From the NCBI GenBank assembly GCA_021234155.1, contig JAJEKV010000012.1, positions 5,895,789-5,959,788 on the forward strand: DNA of 64,000 nt, read 5' to 3'. The position numbers and the translations under genes were made by a program. The notes beneath the pieces were generated by a model. That model was not told the DNA's origin, ran no database searches, and saw only the letters and a program-made list of their open reading frames with translations. The DNA comes from Isoetes taiwanensis (taxonomy: Eukaryota; Streptophyta; Lycopodiopsida; Isoetales; Isoetaceae). This document shows positions 11,769 to 21,299 of the stretch, in pieces. The first letter of the stretch is position 1, and every line of letters starts with the position of its first letter.

Positions 11769-13268
11769 TCACCCAATTCCTGCCTTAAAAATCATGCTTA
11801 GTACGACATGTAGAAGTAAAAATGGAGCACTGGCTTGAATGAAATGTAAGAGCAGGATTTGCAGAAGATTTTGGAATGAAAGCAATAAATCAGAAGCTTG
11901 TCCAGAAGAAATGATTTTGGCAGAGTATTTTCTTGCATGGGCAGTCAACAAAATTTGAGGTAAGAAATTGGCATTAGTAGTTGGAGACAACAATGGGACA
12001 AGAAAAAAAGCGGTATGAATAGAGGCAATAGGTGGCAAAGCATTTTGGAAGGAGGAAATAGTATCTGCATCAAAACTAAAAGAATACTTTATCTCAATGC
12101 CAGAGCTTACCTCAAACGCTTGCAATCTTCCTGCTGTAGGCTGTAGGTCTTGCTTTATTACTTCAATACATCTCATTAATGCAGCATGTTGATGCTTTGC
12201 TGGTCCTGCTAGATGAAAGCATTTTGAAATATCAAGATCACTAGCATAAGGAAAAGAAAGCCTTTGAGACAACTCTATTACTTCAAGATGTTCTAGTCCA
12301 AAATTCTTAGGCTTCTGCAAATCACTTGCTAGAGGGACTGAGTATGCTGCCATTAAATTAGCAACGCCAGACACATCTCCTGCCAGATTTGCTTCCTGCT
12401 TCTGATTAACATTGCAGATATCAGAACCTTTAGCTTGACAATCTCTAGCTAACGTGTCCATAGAACTGTGGTCTTGTAGACCCTTGATTTCTGTTGAACC
12501 ATTAAACAGACTTGCAATGTCAAAGCTTAGCTCTAAAACCTGCCAATCTTCTACTGCATATCTTCTTTGTGCAAGCTCTAAATCTTTCTGGGTTTCATCT
12601 TCATACTGCATGGAGATAAGGTATAAATCTTCTTGGCATTCTGGATGCCATGCTTTTGTAGAACGAGACGAAAGAACCTCTTCCTTAAGAAAAAAGTTTT
12701 GCTCTGGCCCAACTTCTCCATGTTGCTCCAAGTCAACTAACTCTGTAGAACCGACAAAAGCAAAATGAGAATGTTCTTGTGATTGTACCTCTTCTTTGAG
12801 ATAAGGATTTCCTTGCGGCCCAATTGCTTCATGCTGCTCTAACACTGTAAAGCCCACAAAAGCATAATGGGTACCTTGCTCCAAACAAGCCACATCCAAT
12901 TCCACAGAACCTGAAACTTTTTTTTGTTCCAAATGAGTGTTCTTTATGCATCCAGCAGATTGTTTCTTATGTTGCAACTGTATGGTCCTGCCATGAACAA
13001 CGTTAACAGATTTATTTAGAGCTGGCATTGGAATTTGTGGTGCAATGGGGCACTGAAGACGACGATGGCCTTTGACTCTGCAATATGTGCATATTCCATG
13101 CAAGTTGTGGAAGCTAATAACATGGCAATGCTTGATGGTATGTCCTGTTAGATTGCAATATTCACAGACCACTCCTATGCAGTCTTTGCACCCTTCACCT
13201 ACACAAAATTCACATGGTGGACCTTCTAATGCTTGTAAAAGCCTCCTTTCTTGTCTTTGGAGTTCCAT
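11769..13268 (-). CDS. Zinc-knuckle Gag-like protein of gag-only element, 499 aa
   Basis: An uninterrupted 499-residue ORF fills the internal region and starts 68 bp from the 5' LTR repeat unit. The N-terminus is cysteine-rich: C19-x2-C22-x4-C27-x2-C30, then two classical CCHC zinc knuckles, C35-x2-C38-x4-H43-x4-C48 and C60-x2-C63-x4-H68-x4-C73. CCHC knuckles are the nucleic-acid-binding motif of retroelement Gag proteins, so a role in binding or packaging the element's RNA is likely. Two oddities stand out. The knuckles are at the N-terminus, where Gag usually has them at the C-terminus. The middle also holds an internal repeat (FVGFTVLEQHEAIGPQ / FVGSTELVDLEQHGEVGP, each followed by LKEEV). 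No protease or polymerase domain follows. A domesticated or captured host zinc-knuckle protein is an alternative. Confidence 0.7.
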   Translation of the reverse strand: MELQRQERRLLQALEGPPCEFCVGEGCKDCIGVVCEYCNLTGHTIKHCHVISFHNLHGICTYCRVKGHRRLQCPIAPQIPMPALNKSVNVVHGRTIQLQHKKQSAGCIKNTHLEQKKVSGSVELDVACLEQGTHYAFVGFTVLEQHEAIGPQGNPYLKEEVQSQEHSHFAFVGSTELVDLEQHGEVGPEQNFFLKEEVLSSRSTKAWHPECQEDLYLISMQYEDETQKDLELAQRRYAVEDWQVLELSFDIASLFNGSTEIKGLQDHSSMDTLARDCQAKGSDICNVNQKQEANLAGDVSGVANLMAAYSVPLASDLQKPKNFGLEHLEVIELSQRLSFPYASDLDISKCFHLAGPAKHQHAALMRCIEVIKQDLQPTAGRLQAFEVSSGIEIKYSFSFDADTISSFQNALPPIASIHTAFFLVPLLSPTTNANFLPQILLTAHARKYSAKIISSGQASDLLLSFQNLLQILLLHFIQASAPFLLLHVVLSMIFKAGIG

Positions 13269-13288
13269 AATCTCTGCATAAAACTGAA

Positions 13289-13448
13289 CTGTAAGAGTAA
13301 GCTACCAAAAGATTATCTCGGTAGGACCTCCATAATGTTGACGCAAGATTTGCACCTTGATCAACACCCTGTAAGAGTAAGCTACCAAAAGATTATCTCG
13401 GTAGGACCTCCATAATGTTGACGCAAGATTTGCACCTTGATCAACACC
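13289..13448. repeat. 80-bp tandem duplication across the internal/LTR junction
   Basis: Copies 13289-13368 and 13369-13448 each start 'ctgtaagagtaagctacc' and each contain the LTR start TGTTGACGC (13336 and 13416). The duplication therefore includes about 47 bp of internal sequence and about 33 bp of LTR. It leaves two candidate LTR edges. I use 13416, because the full LTR follows it. Confidence 0.9.
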
Positions 13449-14300
13449 CAGAATCTAATACTTAAGGTCTGGACCTCCAGAGTTGTTTGATGGCACAACT
13501 CTGCCTTAAAGGCAACTCAAGCTTTGTAGAATGTTCAAGTTAGGGGCAGAATTATGTCTGAGTTCAGATTGGGCAATGTGCATGCAACAGGTCAAGGCAC
13601 GCAGCACTAAGAAATGCTCAAGAACATAGGTAATGCTCAATAAGTTTTGAGCTTGGGTTTAAACTTCAAAAGGATTGAAGAAACAAACGAATTCTTATAT
13701 TTCCATGCAAAAATAACAGGACAAAGGATTGAATCAGATCACTGGATTAACAACAACAGCTATATATCAAGCAAACTCGATTTAGAAAAGGATAGATAAT
13801 AACATCAAATATTATTTTGTGACAAAAGCAACAATGCAAGACTTCTTGCATAATGGCCCGTGAGCATTTCGTTTGAGTCTCCTCCTTTTATTAGAGCAAT
13901 CCACCGAGTTTCTTCAAGAATCAAGAAATCCTGGCCCTAAACCGACCTTATCTTACGCCGTTCAATCTTGCCCTTTGTTTGGATATGCCCTCTAGGCCTT
14001 TCCCCATAAATAGTGCTTTTTCTTGGCACGCGGCATGGCTAAATTAATGGACCTCTGTACTCAAATGTATGCAATGGTCTCTACGTTTTCTCAAACATCT
14101 TCATTTTGCTGGCATAGTTGCATGGACAAGTTCTTATAGGTCTTGGGGAGAGGAACGGAGAAAAAAATATGAATAGAACTAGGAAAAATTTGTGCAATAG
14201 TGGAAACCGAATATGCAGACAATGAGTCTAATAAAAGAAAAATGTGAAGCAATGCACAATTGGAAAAACAGAGGATGTTGGCCACGAAAGTGAGCCAACA
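13416..14300 (-). repeat. 5' LTR of gag-only element
   Basis: This is an 885-bp LTR, the promoter end for the minus-strand element. It pairs with 10704-11714 and ends AGCCAACA at 14300, next to GGCGT. Confidence 0.85.
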
Positions 14301-14537
14301 GGCGTTACAAGCAGAAACATACCTTTCTGTACATCTTGGTATGGGTCGAATATTTCCACTGCATTCTTGGGTTTATCCTTAGCAGGTTCGACAAAGGCAG
14401 TTGGAGCGTTGTATCGATCGACCTGAATAGATTCAGGCTCGTCAAGCACAACTTGCCTTGTTCGAGGCCAGAAGTTCTGAATTTCTGCATTGCCCAGGGG
14501 TACTTCACCTAGCACACGCATCACTTCGCACCAGTAG
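14301..14537 (-). pseudogene. Middle part of an interrupted unidentified ORF
   Basis: An open minus-strand frame lies between LTR A and the gag-only element. It contains VMRVLGEVPLGNAEIQNFW, RYNAPTAFVEP and VEIFDPYQDVQKGMFLLVTP. It runs in frame into the 10703-10438 piece once the 10704-14300 insertion is removed. At its upstream end (14537) it is cut by LTR A of the tandem array, so the N-terminal part is predicted to lie beyond the last LTR, outside the window. No family recognised. Confidence 0.6.
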
Positions 14538-16195
14538 TGTGACATTCCAGGACAGTATACGGTCCCAGGACGTATACTGTACTGCCTCGTCACGCGTACA
14601 CGCCACTCCGACTGACGTGTACGCTGACGTGTAGCCAGGTGGGTAGCCCTAGGGGGCAGCTCGCAAGGAATATGTGCAATTATAATGTGCACATTTTCCA
14701 ATGTACACATTAATATGGGCACACATTTCCATGTGGACACTTGATGCCAAGTGGGCCATACCCAAGTGTGCAATTAATGTGCACATTTTCCAATGTACAC
14801 ATTAATGTGGGCACACATTTCCATGTGGGCACATTTTGCCACCTAGCCATTAAAGGCAAGTGGGCCCATTCCCAATTATCCCACATGCCTAAAGGGGATA
14901 ATTGGAAACCCTAGCCAACCCCTTGTCTATTAAGGAAGGGAAACCCTAACTGGCCCATTTTTCGTTTCTAGGGTTTTAGAACTCTGTTTTGGCTGCCTCA
15001 ACAGCCAAAACCATCTCCCAGACTCTGCCTGAGAGAATTGCACCATTAGTTTCCCTTGACTCGAGCGTTTCAGCAGGATGGTCGAGCTCAGGTCAGGAGG
15101 AGCCACTCAAGGATCAGGTATTTGGCCAATTTAATAGTCTAAACTCTATTTCAGTCATAGAATCAGTAGGTTTAGCCTATTAAATTGCCATAGCAGCTTC
15201 TAGATCTCTAGATACCAGCCTCTAACTAAAGAACCTAACTCTATGATATAGATTAAATATAGTTCTTTAGTTCTTCTGTGATGTATATGGATGATGTATC
15301 TCTATGAACTCCTTGTATTGGGAAGGGGGATAGAGACCTAAAGCTTGGTAGTAGATGCTCCTAGATTAGCCTCTCTAGCACACTATAGATTCGGCCTGTG
15401 TACAGGAACCACACCTGGTTGTGGGTGAAGGGGCCAGACTGGCTAAGAAGGAGGTTCATGTTCTGACTCTTGAACGATCCCTCTGGTGTGTAAGGCCTAC
15501 CAGGGATCATTGTGACTAGGTCTAATGGCTTACCACCGAAAAGGGTAAGGCATGGACTCGACACCCGTGAAGTGGTGTACACTTTCCAGTGGGTTCACCG
15601 ATCACGGCAAAGGGCCCTCTAGTCACCTTGAGTCAGCATGTAGATCTCTGGAGGGAGTGATCCCTTCCTGCCCCATCGGAACTGGGAAGATGAAACCCAG
15701 GAATAGCCCTTTTGGCTATGCATCCGGCGGGCTACACAGGTCCCGACACTTTTCAAATTACTCCGCAAAGTGTGCAATGAGGGGCGGATGGAGTGGACAA
15801 CCCTATGCCATGTTCATATGCCAGCCAAATCCATTGCCATGAACTCGGCCTCAGAATGAACTCTGGAGACCCAAGCCGTCAGTCATCCCCTTGAGTCTGA
15901 GCCTTGGGTAGAACTCCCCATATGTATTGTGCTCACCTTGTTTATGCAGATGTGATGGACCACCCTTCGAGGTGGATATGTGCTTATGTTATATACTGAC
16001 ATGTATGTTTACGCTTCCGCAGCTAGGTAGGCCCTGAGGGAGACGGGGTAAAATGACCCCTTCACTCTTCCCACTGGAACCCGTCACGGTTGCAGTGTCA
16101 TGTGGAGGGCCCTGTATCGGCCTGGAGCTGGTATGGGGGATGAACTCCTGTTTGTATACGGTGAGTGCACCGTATACGAAGTAGGGACGTCCACA
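14538..16195 (+). repeat. LTR A (subfamily 1), first LTR of the tandem array
   Basis: It begins TGTGACATTCC and ends about CGTCCACA at 16195, just before the primer-binding site. Terminal TGTGACG/CGTCACA-type inverted repeats are seen in all five LTRs of the array. About 1.66 kb. It carries a duplicated 'tgtgcacattttccaatgta' module (about 14685 and 14776) typical of subfamily 1 (A, D, E). The 5 bp before it, AGTAG, should recur after the last LTR if this is the original insertion edge. Confidence 0.85.
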
Positions 16196-16196
16196 A

Positions 16197-16207
16197 AGGT
16201 ATCGAGC
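16197..16207 (+). other. Primer-binding site of element 1, damaged
   Basis: Reads AGGTATCGAGC where elements 2-4 have TGGTATCAGAGC, the complement of the initiator tRNA-Met 3' end. The difference includes loss of the CAG. The downstream sequence 'aatgttcttggtgaccaaga' is identical in all four copies. Confidence 0.75.
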
Positions 16208-16400
16208 AATGTTCTTGGTGACCAAGAGCAAAGCACTGACCATGCTCCCAGTAGCACTAACTTAATAGGATCCTTAAACCTCGAAAAATGGGAAATTTTT
16301 TTTCTCATTTTTGTAGTTTATGCTAAGCTAGTAACAGTTAAAAATGAATGAAAACATAAAAAGACTAAAATTGGTGGGCCAACCTTCAAAAAGTAGAGTG

Positions 16401-16750
16401 GTCTCACACGTCGCGCCAGGACAGATAATGAGATTCTCATTTTCGGGCTGGGCGCAACGTGTGAGACATTCAGCTTGAAACATTAAGAAATGTCATGAAT
16501 CACAGTAAAATAACTTGATAATTCTAAATTTAAGCTAAGAATCAGTAGAATTGGCATGTTACATGTGTAAAAAGTACAAAATTTAGTAGTGGGTCCCACC
16601 ATGTCTCACACGTCGCGCCAGGACAGGAAATAACTTTTTCATTTTTGGGCTGGGCGCAACGTGTGAGACCTTGCTTAATTAGGTGCTTTAGATGTTTTAG
16701 GCAACCCAAAAAGGTAGTTTAAAAATGACCTAAAAATGACACCTATAAAT
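16401..16750 (+). promoter_or_regulatory. Palindrome pair and TATA box upstream of H3-like ORF, element 1
   Basis: Two long palindromes, 16401-16467 and 16613-16669, have arms GTCTCACACGTCGCGCC and GGCGCAACGTGTGAGAC (one mismatch in 17) around a smaller inverted repeat near AATGAGATTCTCATT. TATAAAT follows at 16744-16750, about 104 bp before the H3-like ATG. The same arrangement occurs in elements 3 and 4. It looks like a self-contained promoter separate from the LTR promoter. Confidence 0.65.
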
Positions 16751-16853
16751 AGACCTAGACCCCTCCCATTTCCGCGTTCTTTCCTTAGAAGTTTGCTCGT
16801 GTTAAGCCAAAGCGATCTTACGGCGCTTAGCTCCGATCGACGAACCATCAAAT

Positions 16854-18089
16854 ATGGCCCGCACAAAACGGTGACCGCTAGGAAGCCTCGCCAAGAAGAA
16901 TCATCGTTTCCAAGGTCCTGCGCTACTTCAGAGGATCCTTCAAGAACGCCTTTTCCGGGAAGGCGAATCTTCTTCGAGCGACGGCAGAATCCGAGCGGAG
17001 CGACCAGACGAAGATCATAGAAGAAGAGCGGCCGGATATCATGCACCAGATTCTCGAGGAGGTTGCCGAGGAGGAGGGGAGGGCCAGGGAAGAACGAGAG
17101 CAAAAAGGGCAGTCGACTGTCGAGGAGCAACCCGAGGCCGGGGCCCGTCAGCGGGAGGAAGAAGAGAGAGAGGAGCGGCCAACCGACGCCGACCCCCGCC
17201 GGAAGCAGCACTCGGCCTTCATCGCCAGTATGAAGCCAAGGAGCCGAGAGAGGAGGACGGTTAGCCGAAGACGACCATTAACCACAAATGGGCGGGCCGA
17301 AGAAGAGAAAGGCCAAAGCCATTAAAGCAGGCAAGAGAAAAGTCGTGAAGGTTGGGAAGCGAGCGGTGGGTCCCGTCATCAACGAACCATCAGGCGAGCA
17401 GACCCCGCCTTCTACCGACGACTCGGACGGAGACTACGTCCCCAACACAGAGGGGGCGAGTTCGTCAAAACCCCCCCGCCTGCGGAGAAGGAAGTCCCCG
17501 CAAAGTGGCACCTCGAAAGCGGGGAGGGGAGCCCTGACAGTGGTGAAGCCCCACCGCTCCCGACGTGGAATAGAGTTAAAGCCCCGCCACCCCAATCTCA
17601 GGGTGCGTGATAGACCCGGTCAAGGTCTATCAGAAGAGGATCAAGGAGCACAACGACTATATGGCTAAGTGGGAGGCGTACAACGCTTACTACCAGGAGC
17701 ACAGGGTGAGAGCAGTAGAAGGTGGAGTACCCCCCCGCTGCACTGCCACCCCCACCAAAGCCCAAACCTCCCGTGAGCACCGTGAAAGAAGCTGAGCAAG
17801 AGCAAGCGTAAGGAGCGTGAGAGCTCTCAGGAAATCCGCACTTCCGAGAAGTTACTGGACTCTTGATCCCCGGCACCGCTTCAACGCTTGGTCCGAAGAA
17901 GTGATGCGAGAATACAACATGGACATGCGGGTGACCAATGAAATGTTCTGTGTCTGTCTGGGAGGCGGCAGGCGAAAATAGTGCAAAGATTTTGAAGATT
18001 CAACGGCACCGCATTGGCACGCGAAGAGGGTCGCGCTCATGAGGCAGGATATGTTTTTGGCCAGACACATCAAGGGAGAACGCCCTTGA
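16854..18089 (+). pseudogene. Histone H3-like ORF, element 1 (broken copy)
   Basis: The ORF starts ATGGCCCGCACAAAA (Met-Ala-Arg-Thr-Lys, as histone H3), then hits a stop at the sixth/seventh codon, where elements 3 and 4 have a CAG. The rest aligns with element 4 through the charged insert to the C-terminal fold, ending GERP-type at the TGA 18087-18089. Of its frames, 17041-17325 and 17288-17668 hold the E/R-rich and K/R-rich insert segments. The fold-coding part (about 17840-18089) is also frameshifted. Given the CHG pattern of the damage, the breaks may be consensus errors and not true mutations. Confidence 0.75.
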
Positions 18090-18233
18090 ACTCTTTGTAA
18101 ACAATGAACATTTTTGTTAATATAAGGAATTTTTGTGTAAATAATGTGCCTAATCTTGTTTAAATAAGTTAAGAAACTGAATTCTAGCTTTTGTTTTGGT
18201 CAAATTGGAGTTTTTGAGCAAAATTGAGATGAT

Positions 18234-18690
18234 GTCTCACACGTCGCGCCAGGACAGGAAATGAGATTCTCATTTTTGGGCTGGGCGCAACGTGTGAGAC
18301 CATGCCCAAAAATGCCCAAAACTGCTCCAAATCGACCAAATAAGGGGTCAATTTTCTGCCTAACTTGGCGAGTTTAGTAGAATTACAGCCTTAGATTATC
18401 CAAATTGATTAAGTTTAGCCCATTTAGAACCCATGTCTCACACGCCGGGCGTGACGATTTAAAATGAACTTTTCATTATCTGGCCCGGGGCGCGCGGTGA
18501 GACCTCGTTCCATTTTCTTCACCAAATGATCTCCAAATTATTGCAATAGGTTCATTATTGTTCTTAGCATGCTCAAACCCTAGAAGTAGTCTTCAAACTC
18601 GCAATTGCACCCTTTAATAGATCAGAATCATCCAATCTCAGTAAATTCTAGGTCATCCAAAAATTAGGGTTTCCCCCTTTCCTATAAATA
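18234..18690 (+). promoter_or_regulatory. Palindrome pair and TATA box upstream of ORF2, element 1
   Basis: Palindromes at 18234-18300 and 18435-18503 (the second diverged) precede TATAAATA at 18683-18690, about 115 bp before the ORF2 ATG. The leader after this TATA box ('aagtttgctc' ... 'ggcgatcttcc') resembles the leader after the H3-like TATA box ('aagtttgctcg' ... 'gcgatctt'), which suggests that the two promoters arose by duplication. Confidence 0.6.
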
Positions 18691-18804
18691 AGTCCCCCAT
18701 TTCTCATTTAGCACCCTGCAAGTTTGCTCTCCACTGCTTAGGCGATCTTCCAGCTCCCTGAGGCGCTTCTGCATCCGTTCGATACTCTCTTCTTCGCTAG
18801 ATCA

Positions 18805-19652
18805 ATGGCCACTGCTGACTTCAGGCGATGGTACAGCGCCAGTGCCCATGCTGCCGAGGCGGATGTCAACGACATCTTCCAAGTCTTTGGGAAAGAAATT
18901 GATATCCAAGCTACGCTAAATGCAACCCCAGCATATAGGCAAGTGTTAGCAGAGTTTCAAGCTAGGGTAGGACCCTCCCTTGTTCAGGTTCCCCCTTGCA
19001 TAGGATATTTCGTTCCCCGGCCATCCCTTCAAGCAGCCTTGGGCGATGTCCCCAACATCGCCAAGTACCTAACTAACAAGGCGCAGAGGCTGCCAGACTA
19101 CATGGTCCTGACAGCCAACAGGACCAAGTATTTCTCTTACACTGCCGCCCTAGCTATGTTCTTATCCCACCGCGCCGAAAACCCCATGGGGGCAACCTCT
19201 ACCCCTCCGATGGAGGTGGACCCCATAGCAGTCCAAGCCGAAGAGCAGATGCTTTTGCAATACCAGCAAGAGCAAGAAGGAAGGGAAGAAGAAGAGGAGT
19301 CGGACGACGAAGAGTACACCGAGCTAGACTCAGAAGAGGAACGGCGACAAGCGAGCGAGGCTGGTCAACCCGGCGAGAGCCGGCAGACTATCAGAGTTGC
19401 TCCCCCACTTGGGCTAGGCATCACAAGCCTAGCCCCTATCATCATCAACGGAGAGGAGTATCTACTCCCCGGCGACATCGAACCTCCCGAATGCGGGGAG
19501 AGGGAGCTCCCATTGATGAACTTGCTCCACCAAGCTGGCGGCGGACCGACATGGACGACTTCATCGTCAGGGGAGTTCGAACTTCCCCGCTTCAAGTCGT
19601 GGAAGCCGACACCTACACCCAGAAGCGACTTGGAGCATCCGGGCATACAAAG
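18805..19652 (+). CDS. ORF2 N-terminal part, element 1 (unknown acidic protein)
   Basis: This is the best-preserved copy of the ORF2 N-terminus. It begins MATADFRRWYSASAH and stays in frame until a 6.9-kb insertion at 19653. The first 150 residues have no motif I recognise (for example VNDIFQVFGKEIDIQATLN and VPNIAKYLTNKAQR). Residues about 161-179 are almost purely acidic (EEEEESDDEEYTELDSEEE). The ORF resumes at 26576. It sits between the H3-like ORF and gag with its own TATA box. The acidic tract recalls those of histone-binding chaperones, but that is only a resemblance in composition. Confidence 0.65.
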
Positions 19653-19816
19653 CGGCATAATGCAACGGTTCTATTGCGGCGGCAATAGAACCGAAACATT
19701 CCTGGATGGGGGGCGTCCCTTTGTCATTCCTGCTATTTATTCAGCATCTCTTCATTGTTCTATCATCGGCGTTCTCTTGAGCTAGAATTCTCCTTCTTCT
19801 CTATCCTATCAGTTTC

Positions 19817-19960
19817 ATCAATCATCTACCTGCCAGTTTGTGCTAGTTTGTACTGATGATCTACCACTAGGACTTAGATTTTCCTACCAGTAGTATCAAT
19901 CATCTACCTGTTAGTTTGTACCGATGATCTACGATTCAGACTTGGATTTTCCTATTGGCA
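19817..19960. repeat. Imperfect tandem repeat, about 70-80 bp units
   Basis: Two units starting 'atcaatcatctacctg' (19817 and about 19896) each continue through 'agtttgta', 'gatgatctac' and 'ggattttccta'-like phrases. They lie just inside unit 1 of the T-rich insertion. Confidence 0.7.
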
Positions 19961-21299
19961 TCACCTCGGTTGAAAGCGCGGCTGCATCTAGCAACAGGAT
20001 GGGTGGCAGCATCCCGGGACAGTCCTGTTCAGATTCAAGCGGATATAGATTGTCACTGCCAGATTCGGTGGTTTGCAGCGGCACAAGGAGGATGATGGCA
20101 TCTCTGTTCCAAAACCTTCTTTTCGACAAGCAACGTGATTTCAAGCATACAGGTCCGTAGTTTCTTGCTCATTCATTTTATTTTAGTGGCATCTCGGTTT
20201 TGTCCGAATTTGTGCCGATAGATGAGTCTGTATATGATCTGGCTTGTGGTTTCGTGCTTTCCGTTTTTTTTTTTTTTTTGAATTGTTTGTGTCTTTGATT
20301 CGTTAAAATTTGGGAATCTGGGTATGGTCTGGCTGCAGTTCCTTAGTCTCGCTCGAACTTTGGGGCTGCTTCATCGCCTCTGTCATTTCTTGCTTTGTTT
20401 GGCTACTATGGCTACGTGTGCAGATCTGAGTTTTTTTTTTAGGGCCCCCTTTGTTCTAGCCGGCAGAGGCCAAGGATTCTTCTGCCGCTTTGCCCTTGCC
20501 GATTTTGTGGCATTGTGATTCGAGTTTTTGGGGTTAATCGGTTGAAGTTAATCGGTTGAGAGATTCAACCAATAGAACTCTCGATGGTCTTCGCTGCATT
20601 TGAAGGAGATCCGCAGTACGGAAAAGCAGATAAGTAGATAGATGCTGATTGATTGATTGCAGGCTCAGACGATACTGTCTGATCCATGCCTTTCTCTGTT
20701 ACTTTCTAATTCGGAGATTGTTTCTGATTCTTTTGTTTTCTAAGCTTCTGGATCTTTTTGTTGTTTAGTATAATTGTGGCTTGCAAGTCATATATTCATA
20801 AGTGACCGATGAAGTTTGATGGACCGATTCCGCTGCTTCTAGCCTATCCTTCTGCATTCCATCGCTGACCCCTTTTTGTCTTCTGCATTCCAGCCCTGGC
20901 CCGTTTTATCTTCTGTTTTCAACGTAGCCACAAGCTTATTCCTTTCTAATCTAATTATTCCTTTCTAATCTAAGCTTACCTTGGTTGCAAAACCGGAACC
21001 GCCTCCGCGTCTGTAGCGTAGCTATCGCAGGTCCTTTGGGAGAGGGTTACCCGGTCTTGGATTCCCTTACCCCACTGGCTGGGGAATACCGGGTTCCCGC
21101 TTTCCCCCAATTCTATTTTTGTTATTTCTAATGGTTGATTTGTTTTTGTTAGATCATCTAGCTTGCCTTAGTAGACATCAATTTCTTGGGCTCCGGATCA
21201 GCTACTTTGCGATAAGGAGGGTGGTTTTTCTCGCCACCGCTGCCGGTATCTACACCAGTCTATGAGTGCATTGTTGAATAGCTGCTTTGAGGAGTTTCG

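Larger units (their letters stand above)
10704..14300 (-). mobile_element. Non-autonomous gag-only LTR retrotransposon
   Basis: Two direct repeats, 10704-11714 and 13416-14300, both start TGTTGACGC and end AGCCAACA, so they have TG...CA ends inside a short inverted repeat, as LTRs do. The flanks are GGCCT (10699-10703) and GGCGT (14301-14305), an imperfect 5-bp target duplication. The single long internal ORF is antisense to the window, so the element is transcribed from the 14300 side. No protease, reverse transcriptase or integrase is present; the internal part is only about 1.7 kb. It depends on an autonomous partner that is not visible here. The insertion split an ORF (see 10438-10703 and 14301-14537). 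A primer-binding site should lie at about 13335-13310 on the minus strand; TGGAGGTCCTACC is there, but I cannot match it to a tRNA. Confidence 0.8.
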
